NCBI GenBank assembly: GCA_900548465.1
Contig: URKY01000011.1
Span: 1 to 60,178 of the forward strand
Length of the DNA stretch: 60,178 bases
Source: an uncultured Eubacterium sp.
Lineage (GTDB): Bacteria > Bacillota > Clostridia > Lachnospirales > Lachnospiraceae
Direction of reading: 5' to 3'
A model generated the notes under the pieces. It was not told the origin of the DNA. It did not search any database and was given only the letters and a program-made list of their open reading frames with translations. A program made the position numbers and the translations under genes. Positions 24,745 to 34,197 of the stretch are shown here, in pieces (within the stretch, counting starts at the first letter, position 1; each line of letters begins with the position of its first letter).

Positions 24745-25617
24745 ATGAAAACAGCAGTTTTGATAGACAGTAATGCGGGGATTAAAAAAGATGAAGCAAA
24801 GGAATTAGGAATATACCTTGTTTCTACACCTATTATTATTGATGGAGAAGTGTATTTTGAAGAAGAAAATCTTACGCAGGAACAGTTCTATGAAGCACTG
24901 ATGTCTGACAAGGATATTACAAGCTCAATGCCATCACCGGGTGATGTTATGGATATGTGGGATGAACTATTAAAAGAATATGATGAGGTAGCGTATATAC
25001 CGTTGTCCAGTGGATTAAGCAATTCATGCCATGCAGCAATACAGCTATCTGATGAATACGATGGAAAAGTACAAGTGGTGGATGACCATAGAATATCCGT
25101 CACAATGCGTCAGTCTGCATTAGATGCAAAGTGGATGGCTGACAATGGAAAGTCTGCAAAGGAGATTAAGGAAGCTTTAGAGCAGAACGCATATAATTCC
25201 GCAATTTATCTTACAGTTGAAGATTTGAAATATCTTAAAAAAGGTGGAAGGGTAACACCGGCAGCTGCGGCTTTAGGTGCAGTACTTAATATAAAACCGG
25301 TTCTTGCTACTAAAGGTGGGAAATTCGATGCTGTAGAAAAAGTAAGAGGGATGAAAAAGAGCATTGCTAAACTTTTGGATTACACAGAACAGACTCTTGA
25401 TAAATTAATAGAAAAGAACAATGTGTCGCAGATTAGAATTGGTGTGGCAGGAACCTTCTTAAATCAGGAAGATGCAGATAACTGGTATAATATGGTAAAA
25501 GATAGATTCGTCGACATTGAAAATATCGAATATGATCCACTGTCTCTGGTTGTAGCAGTTCATACAGGACCAAATGCAGCAGGAATTGGAATAAGCGTAA
25601 TATTAAGAGATGAATAG
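24745..25617 (+). CDS. DegV family fatty-acid-binding protein
   Basis: 290 residues; VLIDSNAGIKKDEAKELGI, TSSMPSPGDVMDMW, IPLSSGLSNSCHAA and HTGPNAAGIGI define DegV/FakB. Only distantly similar to the preceding copy, so the two may bind fatty acids of different length or saturation. A GATTGGAGAAA site precedes the ATG. The small cysteine-rich gene starts 2 bases after its stop and should be translationally coupled. Confidence 0.9.
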   Translation: MKTAVLIDSNAGIKKDEAKELGIYLVSTPIIIDGEVYFEEENLTQEQFYEALMSDKDITSSMPSPGDVMDMWDELLKEYDEVAYIPLSSGLSNSCHAAIQLSDEYDGKVQVVDDHRISVTMRQSALDAKWMADNGKSAKEIKEALEQNAYNSAIYLTVEDLKYLKKGGRVTPAAAALGAVLNIKPVLATKGGKFDAVEKVRGMKKSIAKLLDYTEQTLDKLIEKNNVSQIRIGVAGTFLNQEDADNWYNMVKDRFVDIENIEYDPLSLVVAVHTGPNAAGIGISVILRDE

Positions 25618-25619
25618 AC

Positions 25620-25847
25620 ATGAGTTACAAATTTTTTCAAAATAAAGAATGTGAATATTTCCCATGTCATAAGGTGGACACCCCGGAGAACTTTAACTGT
25701 CTGTTCTGCTATTGTCCCCTTTATCACTTGGGAGACAAATGTTGTGGCAATCCTAAATTTTTAGACAATAAAATCAAGGATTGCAGCAATTGTACATTTC
25801 CTCATAAGAGGGAGAATTATGACAAAATAATAAGTATGCTACGATAA
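25620..25847 (+). CDS. Cysteine-rich small domain protein
   Basis: 75 residues with ten cysteines, arranged as ECEYFPCH, NCLFCYCPLYHLGDKCCGNP and DCSNCTFPH. This matches the cysteine-rich small domain family (PF04071), presumed to bind zinc or another metal. It begins 2 bases after the DegV stop. The function is unknown; a link to cobalamin genes has been noted for the family elsewhere but none are here. Terminator follows at once. Confidence 0.8.
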   Translation: MSYKFFQNKECEYFPCHKVDTPENFNCLFCYCPLYHLGDKCCGNPKFLDNKIKDCSNCTFPHKRENYDKIISMLR

Positions 25848-25848
25848 T

Positions 25849-25916
25849 AATATGACACCTCAGGAAAAGGATTTTGGTCGTTTACCAATATCCGCTCCGG
25901 AGGTGTCATATTAGTT
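25849..25916. terminator. Bidirectional terminator between convergent genes
   Basis: AATATGACACCTC (25849-25861) and GAGGTGTCATATT (25900-25912) are perfect complements. T-rich sequence follows on the plus strand; it lies between the convergent small cysteine-rich gene and the metallo-hydrolase gene. Confidence 0.85.
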
Positions 25917-25928
25917 TTCGTAATATAC

Positions 25929-27455
25929 TTATTTTTTAACTTTACTTTTTTTAGTTTTGCTTTTTTTACTGTTAGCCTTACTTTTCTTGGTTTGTTTTTT
26001 CTTATCTTTAGCCATGCTTTTCTTGACTTTAGTTTTGGTTTTACTTTTTTTATCTTTAACCTTTTCTTTAGGTTGTTTTACCTCTTTTCCGGTTTTAAGA
26101 GCGAAAGTTTTACTCCATTTTCCATTGCCAATATTGCTTTTGTATGCCCGGATTTTAAAATAATATTTTTTATTATATTTAAGCTTGGCAATTGTTCTGC
26201 AGGAAGATTTTGGATTCCTTATATTTAAATAAATCACATTCTTTTTAAATTTTTTGTTTGTTGAATATTTTATTGTGTAGCCGGTGGCATTTTTTTGACC
26301 AATCCATGTAAGTTTAATTTTGTTTTGTTTTTTGACCTTGCCGGTTAATTTCTCTTTTGCAGGCAAAATCATAAATGTTGTACTGCAGGTACTTACATAT
26401 TTTACTTCCGTGGCAACTAATTTGACTGTGGCAAATCCCGTATGTTTATTTGAGTAATATTTAACCTTGTAATGAGATGATGGAACAACGGCACCATTAA
26501 CAGTCAGGGTGACCTTTGGCTTTCGTTCTTTACCGTTATCATAAAACACATTGTTGCTTAATGTAATGGTTCCTTTTTTTATGGAAATATATCCATTATT
26601 TTCTTTGTTGTTTGTGGTAATATTACCGTCTTTACATCTAATCAGAACATCGCCGTCGGTAGTTCTGTAAGTTTTAATAAATCTTCTGGCAAGACGCATA
26701 AGGGTTGAAGCTTTCGGTAATGTGGCAATTTCGCTCTTGGATGAAGAAATAACGGCATACTGAGGGCTTACAGCATCTAAAAATTTGGCGCATGAAGAAG
26801 CCGCAGCACCATGATGTCCGATTTTAATGACATCAGCCTTGAAATTATACCCTGCATCCATAAGCTGTCTTTCCATTGTAGATGGCAAATCACCCATTAA
26901 CAGGAAAGTTTTACCGTCACAGGTAGCCTTTAAAACAATACTGCATTCATTATAGGTAGAACCCTTAAAACCATCATAAACAATTGTGATTTTAGCGTCT
27001 CCAAGAGTCCATGAGTCCCCTTCTACAGCTACGTTAAAAGGAATATCCAGTTTTTTTACGGAATTAATAAACTTAGAGTATGAATCCGATTTCTTTGTAC
27101 AGGGAGAATAAATAACCTGTCCGACTTTATATTCCTTAAATACACTTTCAAATCCACCAACATGATCTCCGTCCGGGTGGGTTGAAACAAGGTAATCAAT
27201 TTTTTTGTCAGGAATATTTAGCTTTTTCAGATAATTCATAAGAAGAGGGGCACCTTTAGTTGTTCCAGAATCTATAAGCATGTAATGGTCACCGCTGTTT
27301 ATAAGAAGTGCATCGCCTCTTCCCACATACACTGCGTGGAGGTTCATTTCTCCTGCAGATACATTATTTTTCTCTACAAAAAAGACACAACATACAATAA
27401 AAGTCAAAATAAAAAATTTAATTGTTTTTCTAATCATTGAATTTAGTTTTTCCAC
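25929..27455 (-). CDS. Secreted ComEC/Rec2-type metallo-beta-lactamase protein with Fn3 and Lys-rich tail
   Basis: 508 residues: signal peptide (FFILTFIVCCVFFV), then an MBL hydrolase domain with HPDGDHVGG and HHGAAASS as metal ligands, matching the ComEC C-terminal hydrolase family; next an Ig/Fn3-like domain (about 370-450, GYTIKYSTNKKFKKN) and a 55-residue tail made mostly of Lys, Ser and Thr. It may cleave extracellular nucleic acid or nucleotides while the basic tail binds wall polymers or DNA. Start taken as GTG 27455; an ATG at 27437 also leaves a complete signal peptide. Followed (upstream in text) by a membrane protein gene on the same strand, 18 bases apart. Confidence 0.8.
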   Translation of the reverse strand: MEKLNSMIRKTIKFFILTFIVCCVFFVEKNNVSAGEMNLHAVYVGRGDALLINSGDHYMLIDSGTTKGAPLLMNYLKKLNIPDKKIDYLVSTHPDGDHVGGFESVFKEYKVGQVIYSPCTKKSDSYSKFINSVKKLDIPFNVAVEGDSWTLGDAKITIVYDGFKGSTYNECSIVLKATCDGKTFLLMGDLPSTMERQLMDAGYNFKADVIKIGHHGAAASSCAKFLDAVSPQYAVISSSKSEIATLPKASTLMRLARRFIKTYRTTDGDVLIRCKDGNITTNNKENNGYISIKKGTITLSNNVFYDNGKERKPKVTLTVNGAVVPSSHYKVKYYSNKHTGFATVKLVATEVKYVSTCSTTFMILPAKEKLTGKVKKQNKIKLTWIGQKNATGYTIKYSTNKKFKKNVIYLNIRNPKSSCRTIAKLKYNKKYYFKIRAYKSNIGNGKWSKTFALKTGKEVKQPKEKVKDKKSKTKTKVKKSMAKDKKKQTKKSKANSKKSKTKKSKVKK

Positions 27456-27473
27456 GTCAACACTACTTTCTTT

Positions 27474-28298
27474 TTATTTATTTGCATCACAAAAGGTTTT
27501 TTCTAAATAGTGATATGCACGTTTTAGTATTTTCCAAAAGATAAAAATGTCTAAAACAAGCATTGCTTCAAAGAAATATCCGACTTTTGTCAATGCACCG
27601 AAATCAGAACCAACCCACATTATAAACGTTACGAGAATCATTAAAACAAATGAAACAAACCATGCCATTTTTCCCCATTTTCTTTCATCACGACAACAAA
27701 CATCAGAAATCATCTTAAATAATCCCCTTGTAAACAAGAATGAAGTTGCAAGGCAGACGCCTAAGTATGAAATTCCCATTATCATTGAAATGTTGCACAA
27801 TAATAATCCATTGATAAAAAACGGAAGTGATGATAGTATTATGCGCAGGATTACTCCACAAAATGCACAGAGAGCTGCAAGAGAAAAAGTTCTATCTACT
27901 TTTCTAAACATAAGACATGCTATTATAATAAGTATAAATCCCACAAAATCATTAAAAATATCAATGTGAATATTGTCAAAAAATACCTTATCAATAACTT
28001 TTGTCTGAGCAGCTTCAGCAGCGTTTACAGTTACGTTCTGTTGAGTGGCAGATGTCTGGTATTCGCTTAAAGCAGAATTTCCCTTTTTGGATGAATCTGA
28101 ATTATCTATATATTTATAAGTACATTTAGCACCATAATTTGATGCAATATTGTAGAATTGGTATTCACCGATAACTTCATTAGTATTTTTGTACTGAGTC
28201 GGATAGGAAAATCCGGTTCTGACATCCACATCTAATGCAATTAAAATAAACCCGATTATAAGCATAAAAAAAGCAATTTTAAATTTTTTATTTAGCAT
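27474..28298 (-). CDS. Multi-pass membrane protein, unknown
   Basis: 274 residues. One N-terminal helix, an extracellular loop of about 85 residues with polar composition, and four or five more helices (VGFILIIIACLMF, LAALCAFCGVIL, YLGVCLATSFLF, WFVSFVLMILVTFIMWVG). ATGGAGGTGC gives a good ribosome site. The metallo-hydrolase gene follows after 18 bases, so it is likely one operon; the protein may help secretion or regulation of it. No family recognised. Confidence 0.65.
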   Translation of the reverse strand: MLNKKFKIAFFMLIIGFILIALDVDVRTGFSYPTQYKNTNEVIGEYQFYNIASNYGAKCTYKYIDNSDSSKKGNSALSEYQTSATQQNVTVNAAEAAQTKVIDKVFFDNIHIDIFNDFVGFILIIIACLMFRKVDRTFSLAALCAFCGVILRIILSSLPFFINGLLLCNISMIMGISYLGVCLATSFLFTRGLFKMISDVCCRDERKWGKMAWFVSFVLMILVTFIMWVGSDFGALTKVGYFFEAMLVLDIFIFWKILKRAYHYLEKTFCDANK

Positions 28299-28388
28299 AG
28301 CACCTCCATATTGTTAATCAAAAATCAATTTAAATACATATAAGGTTAATTATATATGCAGTTAAACATAAAAAGCAATATAATTAAA

Positions 28389-28417
28389 TTGTAAAATAAA
28401 AAGAATGATAGTATAAT
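28389..28417 (+). promoter_or_regulatory. Promoter of the L,D-transpeptidase gene
   Basis: TTGTAA (28389-28394), 17-bp spacer, TATAAT (28412-28417), 30 bases before the start codon; the divergent operon begins at 28298, and 28300-28390 is AT-rich without ORFs. Confidence 0.6.
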
Positions 28418-28446
28418 GGAGCATATTTGATGAATGGAGGTTTGTT

Positions 28447-29913
28447 ATGAACAAAATATTAAAAAAAGTCATCTCATCCCTATTAGTAGTTGTAATGGTT
28501 ATGGGAGTTCCCGTAATATCACCAACTAAAAATGCGGTGAAGGCAGATAGCAAGGCATATACAATAAAGGTTAACTTAGGAACAAACTGTACTACTATAT
28601 ATAAAGGAAATAAACCGATTAAAGCGATGATTTGTTCTCCAAGTTCAGAAACCCCTACAGGGACTTTTTATGTACCTGTAAAATACAGATGGCATGAAAT
28701 GATTGGTAACTGTTATGCACAGTACTGTACAAGAATTGCCCCTGAAATATTATTCCATTCAGTGTGGTATTACAAAAATGGAGATAAATCCACAATGTCA
28801 GTTTCAGCTTATAATGTTATGGGACAGAAAGCATCCCACGGTTGTGTAAGACTTTTGTGTAAAGATGCAAAGTGGATTTATGATCATTGTGCCGTTGGAA
28901 CAAAAATCAAAATTTTCTGGGGAAAGAAAAAAGATGATCCATTGAAAAGACCGGGATTTACACCAATAACTAATGGAAAATTTACCGACTGGGATCCTAC
29001 TGATCCTGACCCAAAGAACCCATACAGAAAGAAAGCACCAACAGTAAAAGCTAAATCTAAAACAGTTGAATATGGATCAAAGGTTAAGGCACTAAGCCTT
29101 GTTACAATTAAAGACAGTGCAGGAAACACTGTTACAAACAAAAACGGAAAGATAAAAGTATCAGGAAAAGTTAATACAAAGAAACTCGGTACATATAAAG
29201 TTAAATACATGGTAAAAGATTCATTAGGAAACAAAAAAACACAGACAATTAAATTTAAAGTTGTCGATACAAAGAAGCCAAAGATTACAGGAGCTGCAGT
29301 AAAGAAGAATGTTCCTATGGGAAGCAGTCTGAATGTATTGTCAGGCGTAAAGGCTGTAACAGCATCCGGAGCCAATATTACTTCAAAGATAAAGGTATAT
29401 GTAAAACACAACGGAAAGAAAGTTGTAGCAAAGAACGGTGTCGTACAGTTTAGTGAAGTCGGAAGATATACAATTACATATAAGGTAACAGGAAAGAATA
29501 AGAAGAAAATATCAAAGACCGTTAAATACTATGTTACAAACCAGAAAGTTAAATTTACACTTAAGTCAGGCACTGTAACAATAAACCAGAATGATAAATT
29601 TGATTACAACAGTTATGTTAAGTCATTAACAACATATGATGGAAAGGCACTTAACATTGCTCATAATGTAAAACATAAAGGTAGTGTAAATACATCAAAA
29701 CCCGGAACATATAAGATTACTTATACAGCACAGAACGGCAATCAGGCTTACACTGCAGTATCTTTAACACTTACTGTAGTTGTAAAAGCAAAGGTTCCTG
29801 AAACAACAACTCCTGGTACACCTGAAACAACAGCTCCGGAGAATCCTACAACAGCTGCTACACCCAGTGGGGAAAACGGTAATGAAACAAGTGGCTGGAC
29901 AGAAAATTACTAA
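28447..29913 (+). CDS. Secreted L,D-transpeptidase with Ig-like repeats
   Basis: 488 residues: signal peptide (about 1-30), YkuD catalytic domain with the active-site stretch ASHGCVRLLCKDAKWIYD (Cys about 138, His before it), then four immunoglobulin-like/DUF5011-type repeats (about 195-445, each with a KVKYMVKDSLGN or YTITYKVTGKN type strand) and a Thr/Pro-rich end (ETTTPGTPETTAPENPTT). It would make 3-3 peptidoglycan cross-links or attach proteins to peptidoglycan outside the cell; the Ig repeats may reach through the wall. ATGGAGG precedes the start. Confidence 0.9.
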   Translation: MNKILKKVISSLLVVVMVMGVPVISPTKNAVKADSKAYTIKVNLGTNCTTIYKGNKPIKAMICSPSSETPTGTFYVPVKYRWHEMIGNCYAQYCTRIAPEILFHSVWYYKNGDKSTMSVSAYNVMGQKASHGCVRLLCKDAKWIYDHCAVGTKIKIFWGKKKDDPLKRPGFTPITNGKFTDWDPTDPDPKNPYRKKAPTVKAKSKTVEYGSKVKALSLVTIKDSAGNTVTNKNGKIKVSGKVNTKKLGTYKVKYMVKDSLGNKKTQTIKFKVVDTKKPKITGAAVKKNVPMGSSLNVLSGVKAVTASGANITSKIKVYVKHNGKKVVAKNGVVQFSEVGRYTITYKVTGKNKKKISKTVKYYVTNQKVKFTLKSGTVTINQNDKFDYNSYVKSLTTYDGKALNIAHNVKHKGSVNTSKPGTYKITYTAQNGNQAYTAVSLTLTVVVKAKVPETTTPGTPETTAPENPTTAATPSGENGNETSGWTENY

Positions 29914-29930
29914 AAATTGAGGCGAGATAG

Positions 29931-30641
29931 ATGTATACATTTGACACAATAGTCACATACAGTCGTATAGATGGCAGTGGAAAAGTGCCATACCATGAGA
30001 TTTTAAATTATTTTCAGGACTGCTCGACATTTCACTCTGAATCACTGGGAGTGGGAGTAGAATACATGAAAAAAGAAAAGCGGGCATGGGTTGTGCTTGC
30101 ATATAAAGTTCAGATATACAGGGACTTACATATGGGAGATAAAATTCAAATTGGAACTTCCGCTTTAGAATTCAAAAAAGTATTTGCCACAAGACAGTAC
30201 TTCATTAAAAATGAAGATGGTGATTATGTCGCAAAAGCAGAAACCATATGGGCGCTGATTGACACTGAAACAAGAGCACCTCTTCGAATTACAGAAGAAG
30301 ATTCAAGTGCCTATACAGAAGAAAAAATGTTTGAAAGTATTGGCGTATCCAGAAAAATGAAGTTTCAGACTGAGGGCAGAGAACAGAAAAGCATGGTTAT
30401 TCCAAAGGCTTTTATTGACACTAACGGGCATGTTAATAATGCAAATTATCTATTGATTGCAAATGAATATCTGCCAAAGGACAGTGAGTATAATCAGATT
30501 GAAATAGTTTATAATAAAGAAGCCGTCGAAGGTGAGAGTGTTGTTCCGTACATTCACCATGAAGAGGATTATATGGGCGTCAGACTGGAAGACAGCGTAA
30601 GAAAAGAGTTACTTGCAGAAATAAAATTTTCAAATATATAA
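29931..30641 (+). CDS. Acyl-ACP thioesterase
   Basis: 236 residues forming two hot-dog domains. Motifs: RIDGSGKVPYHEILNYFQDC at the N-terminus, RAWVVLAYKVQIYRDL, and DTNGHVNNANYLLIANEYLP, where Asn and His of NGHVNNANY are catalytic in PF01643 (FatA/FatB type). It releases free fatty acids from acyl carrier protein. AGGCGAG precedes the start, 17 bases after the transpeptidase stop. Free fatty acids could feed the DegV/FakB system. Confidence 0.9.
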   Translation: MYTFDTIVTYSRIDGSGKVPYHEILNYFQDCSTFHSESLGVGVEYMKKEKRAWVVLAYKVQIYRDLHMGDKIQIGTSALEFKKVFATRQYFIKNEDGDYVAKAETIWALIDTETRAPLRITEEDSSAYTEEKMFESIGVSRKMKFQTEGREQKSMVIPKAFIDTNGHVNNANYLLIANEYLPKDSEYNQIEIVYNKEAVEGESVVPYIHHEEDYMGVRLEDSVRKELLAEIKFSNI

Positions 30642-30696
30642 ACAAAAGACAGTTTGCAGTAAAATGTAAACTGTCTCTTGTCATTAAGGAGGACCT

Positions 30697-31521
30697 ATGG
30701 AAATAGGAAAAATACAAAAATTACAGGTAGTTAAGAAAACAGATTTTGGTGTATACCTTGGAACGAATGAGGAAAAGGTATTATTGCCAAAGAATCAGGT
30801 TCCTGAAGGCACTGAGATAGGAGATACGATAGAGGTATTTATATGTAGAGACTCTGAAGACAGAATTATTGCCACAACAGAAAAGCCTGTAGCTCAGGTG
30901 GGAGAAACTGCTTATATTAAGGTTAAGGAAATAACAAAGTTTGGGGCTTTTTTAGACTGGGGTCTTGGAAAGGATCTGTTTTTGCCTTACAAGGAGCAGA
31001 CGACTGATATCAAAGAAGGCGACATGGTACTGGTGGGAATTTACACGGACAAAAGTGACAGACTTTGTGCAACGATGAAAGTTTATAATTATTTACAATG
31101 TACTTCTACATACGAGGAAGATGATGTGGTGAAGGGCGTGGTGTATAACTTTAATCCGCAGTATGGAGCTTTTGTTGCGGTAAATAATAAATATCACGGA
31201 CTGATACAGATGAAGGAACTTACAGGTAAGGTTTACGTGGGAATGGAAGTAGAAGCCAGAGTTAAAAGTGCAAGAACAGATGGAAAGCTTGATCTGGCAT
31301 TGAGAAAGAAAGCATACCTTCAGATTGATGATGACGCAAGAAAGATAATCGAGTATATGGAAAAAAATAATGGTGAAATAGGATATACTGACAAGGCAAG
31401 GCCTGAAATTATCAAAAAAGATTTCGGAATGAGCAAAAATGAATTTAAGCGTGCTATTGGCAGATTGCTCAAAGAAAGACGTGTGATTATCAAGGAAAAT
31501 AGTATAAATTTAATTAAATAA
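30697..31521 (+). CDS. CvfB/YitL-like S1 RNA-binding protein
   Basis: 274 residues with S1-type OB domains: VVKKTDFGVYLG, VKEITKFGAFLDWGLGKDLFLP and VVYNFNPQYGAFVAVNNKYHGLI, then a C-terminal winged helix (MSKNEFKRAIGRLLKERRV). That order is the CvfB family, which binds RNA and affects virulence-gene expression in Staphylococcus. A consensus AAGGAGG lies before the ATG. A small hairpin (30647-30678) upstream separates it from the thioesterase. Confidence 0.9.
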   Translation: MEIGKIQKLQVVKKTDFGVYLGTNEEKVLLPKNQVPEGTEIGDTIEVFICRDSEDRIIATTEKPVAQVGETAYIKVKEITKFGAFLDWGLGKDLFLPYKEQTTDIKEGDMVLVGIYTDKSDRLCATMKVYNYLQCTSTYEEDDVVKGVVYNFNPQYGAFVAVNNKYHGLIQMKELTGKVYVGMEVEARVKSARTDGKLDLALRKKAYLQIDDDARKIIEYMEKNNGEIGYTDKARPEIIKKDFGMSKNEFKRAIGRLLKERRVIIKENSINLIK

Positions 31522-31657
31522 TTACCGGGCTATGCAAAATGACCAAACTTTTTTTCATTATTTTGTTTATTTACAATATAGTAATTTACATTAATGTGAT
31601 TTAGAATACTGTCATACGAGAGTACAGAGAATATGTATTATCAGGAGGAGAGAAAGA

Positions 31658-32776
31658 ATGGCAAGTTTATCATTAAGAAACATTTGCAAGGTATATCCTA
31701 ACGGATTTGTCGCTGTTAAAGATTTTAACCTTGAAATAAAAGACAAGGAATTTATTATTTTCGTAGGACCTTCAGGTTGTGGTAAATCAACAACACTTCG
31801 TATGATTGCAGGACTTGAAGAAATTTCATCAGGAGAGTTATATATTGGAGACAAGTTAGTTAACGATGTAGAACCAAAAGATAGAGATATCGCAATGGTT
31901 TTCCAGAACTACGCTCTGTATCCTCATATGACAGTATATGATAATATGGCATTTGGTCTTAAGTTAAGAAAAGTACCAAAGGCTGAACAGGAAAGATTAG
32001 TTAAAGATGCAGCTAAGATCCTTGACCTTGAACAGTTACTTGACAGAAAGCCAAAGGCTTTATCAGGTGGTCAGAGACAGAGAGTTGCTATGGGACGTGC
32101 AATCGTTCGTAATCCTAAGGTATTCCTTATGGACGAACCTCTTTCAAACTTGGATGCTAAGTTAAGAGTACAGATGCGTGTCGAGATCGCTAAGATTCAT
32201 AAGAGATTAGGCGCAACAATCATTTACGTAACACATGACCAGACAGAAGCTATGACACTTGGTACAAGAATCGTAGTTATGAAGGACGGCGTTGTACAGC
32301 AGGTTGATTCACCTAAGAACTTATATGATAAGCCTGTTAACTTATTCGTTGCAGGATTCATGGGATCACCACAGATGAACTTCATCGATGCTGAAGTTGA
32401 AAAAGACGGCGCTGACATCAAGTTACATGTTGGTCAGGCAAGAACATATATTAAGGTTCCTGCAGAACAGGCTAAGAGACTTGAAGAAGGTGGATATGTT
32501 GGTAAGACAGTTGTTATGGGTATCAGACCTGAAGATATTCATGATGAAGAAAGCTTCATTGCAAACTCACCTGACAGTGTATTTACATCAACTATCAGAA
32601 TTTACGAATTACTTGGTGCAGAAGTTTACTTATACTTCGATGTTGAAGGATTTGACTGTACAGCAAGAGTTAACGCACGTACAGAAGCAAGACCTGGTGA
32701 TGAAGTTAAGTTCGCTATGGATCTTACAAAGTTACATATCTTTGATAAGGATACAGAAAAGGTTATTACAAACTAG
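31658..32776 (+). CDS. Sugar ABC transporter ATPase, UgpC/MsmK type
   Basis: 372 residues: Walker A GPSGCGKST, Q-loop, signature LSGGQRQR, Walker B FLMDEPLSNLD, H-loop VTHDQ, and a C-terminal OB regulatory domain (MGIRPEDIHDEE). MsmK-like ATPases serve several carbohydrate importers at once; this gene has no permease beside it, which fits a shared ATPase. Codon choice is unusually uniform (AAG, TTA, CTT, GGT, GTT preferred), suggesting high expression. CAGGAGGAG precedes the start; terminator follows. Confidence 0.93.
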   Translation: MASLSLRNICKVYPNGFVAVKDFNLEIKDKEFIIFVGPSGCGKSTTLRMIAGLEEISSGELYIGDKLVNDVEPKDRDIAMVFQNYALYPHMTVYDNMAFGLKLRKVPKAEQERLVKDAAKILDLEQLLDRKPKALSGGQRQRVAMGRAIVRNPKVFLMDEPLSNLDAKLRVQMRVEIAKIHKRLGATIIYVTHDQTEAMTLGTRIVVMKDGVVQQVDSPKNLYDKPVNLFVAGFMGSPQMNFIDAEVEKDGADIKLHVGQARTYIKVPAEQAKRLEEGGYVGKTVVMGIRPEDIHDEESFIANSPDSVFTSTIRIYELLGAEVYLYFDVEGFDCTARVNARTEARPGDEVKFAMDLTKLHIFDKDTEKVITN

Positions 32777-32810
32777 TCATAACTTTTGATAATAGAGATT
32801 AATCAATAAA

Positions 32811-32868
32811 GAGGAGCTGTTGTACAGAATAATGTGAAAGCGTTATTTGCAATGAGCTCCTCTTGTTG
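32811..32868 (+). terminator. Rho-independent terminator
   Basis: GAGGAGCT (32811-32818) pairs with AGCTCCTC (32855-32862), with an inner AT-rich arm and TTGTTGT tail. Confidence 0.75.
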
Positions 32869-33006
32869 TATATAAGTGTTCACAAAAATTTAAGATTTTA
32901 TAAGGGGTTTTGGCTTGTATTTTATGTAAATCTAGTTTAGAATGAAGAGTGAATTATTGTTTGTATTTTTATAATTAGAATAATAGCTAAACACAAGGAG
33001 AAACAT

Positions 33007-34095
33007 ATGATTTCAAATCAAATTTTACAAAACACAATCGAAGGAATAAAGAGTATATCCAGAGTGGATTTGTATGTGGCAGATATTGAGGGAAAAATAA
33101 TTGCCAGTACTTCCCAGGTAGGAGAACAGTTTGGTCATGCTATAATGTCTTTTGTGGCATCGCCGGCAGACAGTCAGTCCGTGCAGGAATATCAGTTCTT
33201 TAAAGTTTACGACGAAAATCAGTTAGAGTGGATTTTGATTGCACAGGGAATTACAGATGATGTATTTATGGTAGGGAAGATGGCAGCTTTCCAGATACAG
33301 AACCTGTTGGTGGCATATAAAGAAAGATTTGATAAAGATAATTTCATTAAGAATCTTTTATTAGACAATCTCCTCCTTGTAGATATATATAATAGAGCAA
33401 AAAAATTGCACATCGACGTTGATGCAAGAAGATGTGTATGCATAATTGAAACCCGTAATGAGAAGGATAGTGTGGCACTGGAAACGGTGAGAACGCTTTT
33501 TGCAGGACATAAGAAAGATTTCATTACTGCGGTAGATGAAAAGAGTATTATTCTTGTTAAGGAATTAGAAGATAAACAGGGATATGAAGAAGTAGAGAGA
33601 ATTGCAAATACAATTGTCGACATGCTTAACACAGAAGCTATGGTAAAGGCTAACGTAGCATATGGAACCATAGTAAAGGAAATTAAAGAAGTTTCCCGTT
33701 CTTACAAGGAGGCAAGAATGGCACTTGATGTAGGAAAAATCTTCTTTAGTTCAAAGAATGTTGTAGCATACAACAATCTTGGAATCGGCAGACTGATTTA
33801 TCAGTTGCCATTGCCACTTTGCAAGATGTTTATAAAAGAAATTTTTGAAGGAAAGTCTCCTGATGAATTCGACGAGGAAACACTTGCAACAATTAATAAA
33901 TTTTTCGAGAACAGCTTGAATGTTTCAGAAACTTCAAGACAGTTGTATATTCATAGAAATACATTGGTATACAGATTGGACAAACTTCAAAAGAGTACCG
34001 GTCTTGACCTTAGAGTGTTTGAAGATGCCATAACCTTTAAGATTGCCTTAATGGTTGTTAAGTATATGAAATATATGGGCAATACAGATTTTTAA
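33007..34095 (+). CDS. PucR/CdaR-type transcriptional regulator
   Basis: 362 residues. The N-terminus (about 1-115) looks like a sugar-diacid-recognition domain, the middle (about 140-270) like a GGDEF-related CdaR domain without catalytic motif, and the C-terminus carries the PucR helix-turn-helix NVSETSRQLYIHRNTLVYRLDKL. Such proteins control sugar-acid or purine catabolism genes. AAGGAG precedes the start. It lies alone between terminators; targets are not evident, though the upstream sugar ATPase is a candidate. Confidence 0.85.
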   Translation: MISNQILQNTIEGIKSISRVDLYVADIEGKIIASTSQVGEQFGHAIMSFVASPADSQSVQEYQFFKVYDENQLEWILIAQGITDDVFMVGKMAAFQIQNLLVAYKERFDKDNFIKNLLLDNLLLVDIYNRAKKLHIDVDARRCVCIIETRNEKDSVALETVRTLFAGHKKDFITAVDEKSIILVKELEDKQGYEEVERIANTIVDMLNTEAMVKANVAYGTIVKEIKEVSRSYKEARMALDVGKIFFSSKNVVAYNNLGIGRLIYQLPLPLCKMFIKEIFEGKSPDEFDEETLATINKFFENSLNVSETSRQLYIHRNTLVYRLDKLQKSTGLDLRVFEDAITFKIALMVVKYMKYMGNTDF

Positions 34096-34102
34096 AGTAC
34101 TA

Positions 34103-34144
34103 AAGTGGAAAGCAAAAGTTAATCCGGATGCTTTTCACTTTTAT
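34103..34144 (+). terminator. Rho-independent terminator
   Basis: AAGTGGAAAGCA (34103-34114) pairs with TGCTTTTCACTT (34129-34140), then TTATG. Confidence 0.8.
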
Positions 34145-34197
34145 GCGTGGAAAAGTTCAAAAACAACTAAACAACAACATACATAAGGAGTGAACAA

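Noticed and set aside
25957..26228. Hydrophobic plus-strand ORFs opposite the Lys-rich tail
   Set aside because: They are mirror readings of AAA/AAG-rich codons on the minus strand (giving Phe and Leu) and have no ribosome site.
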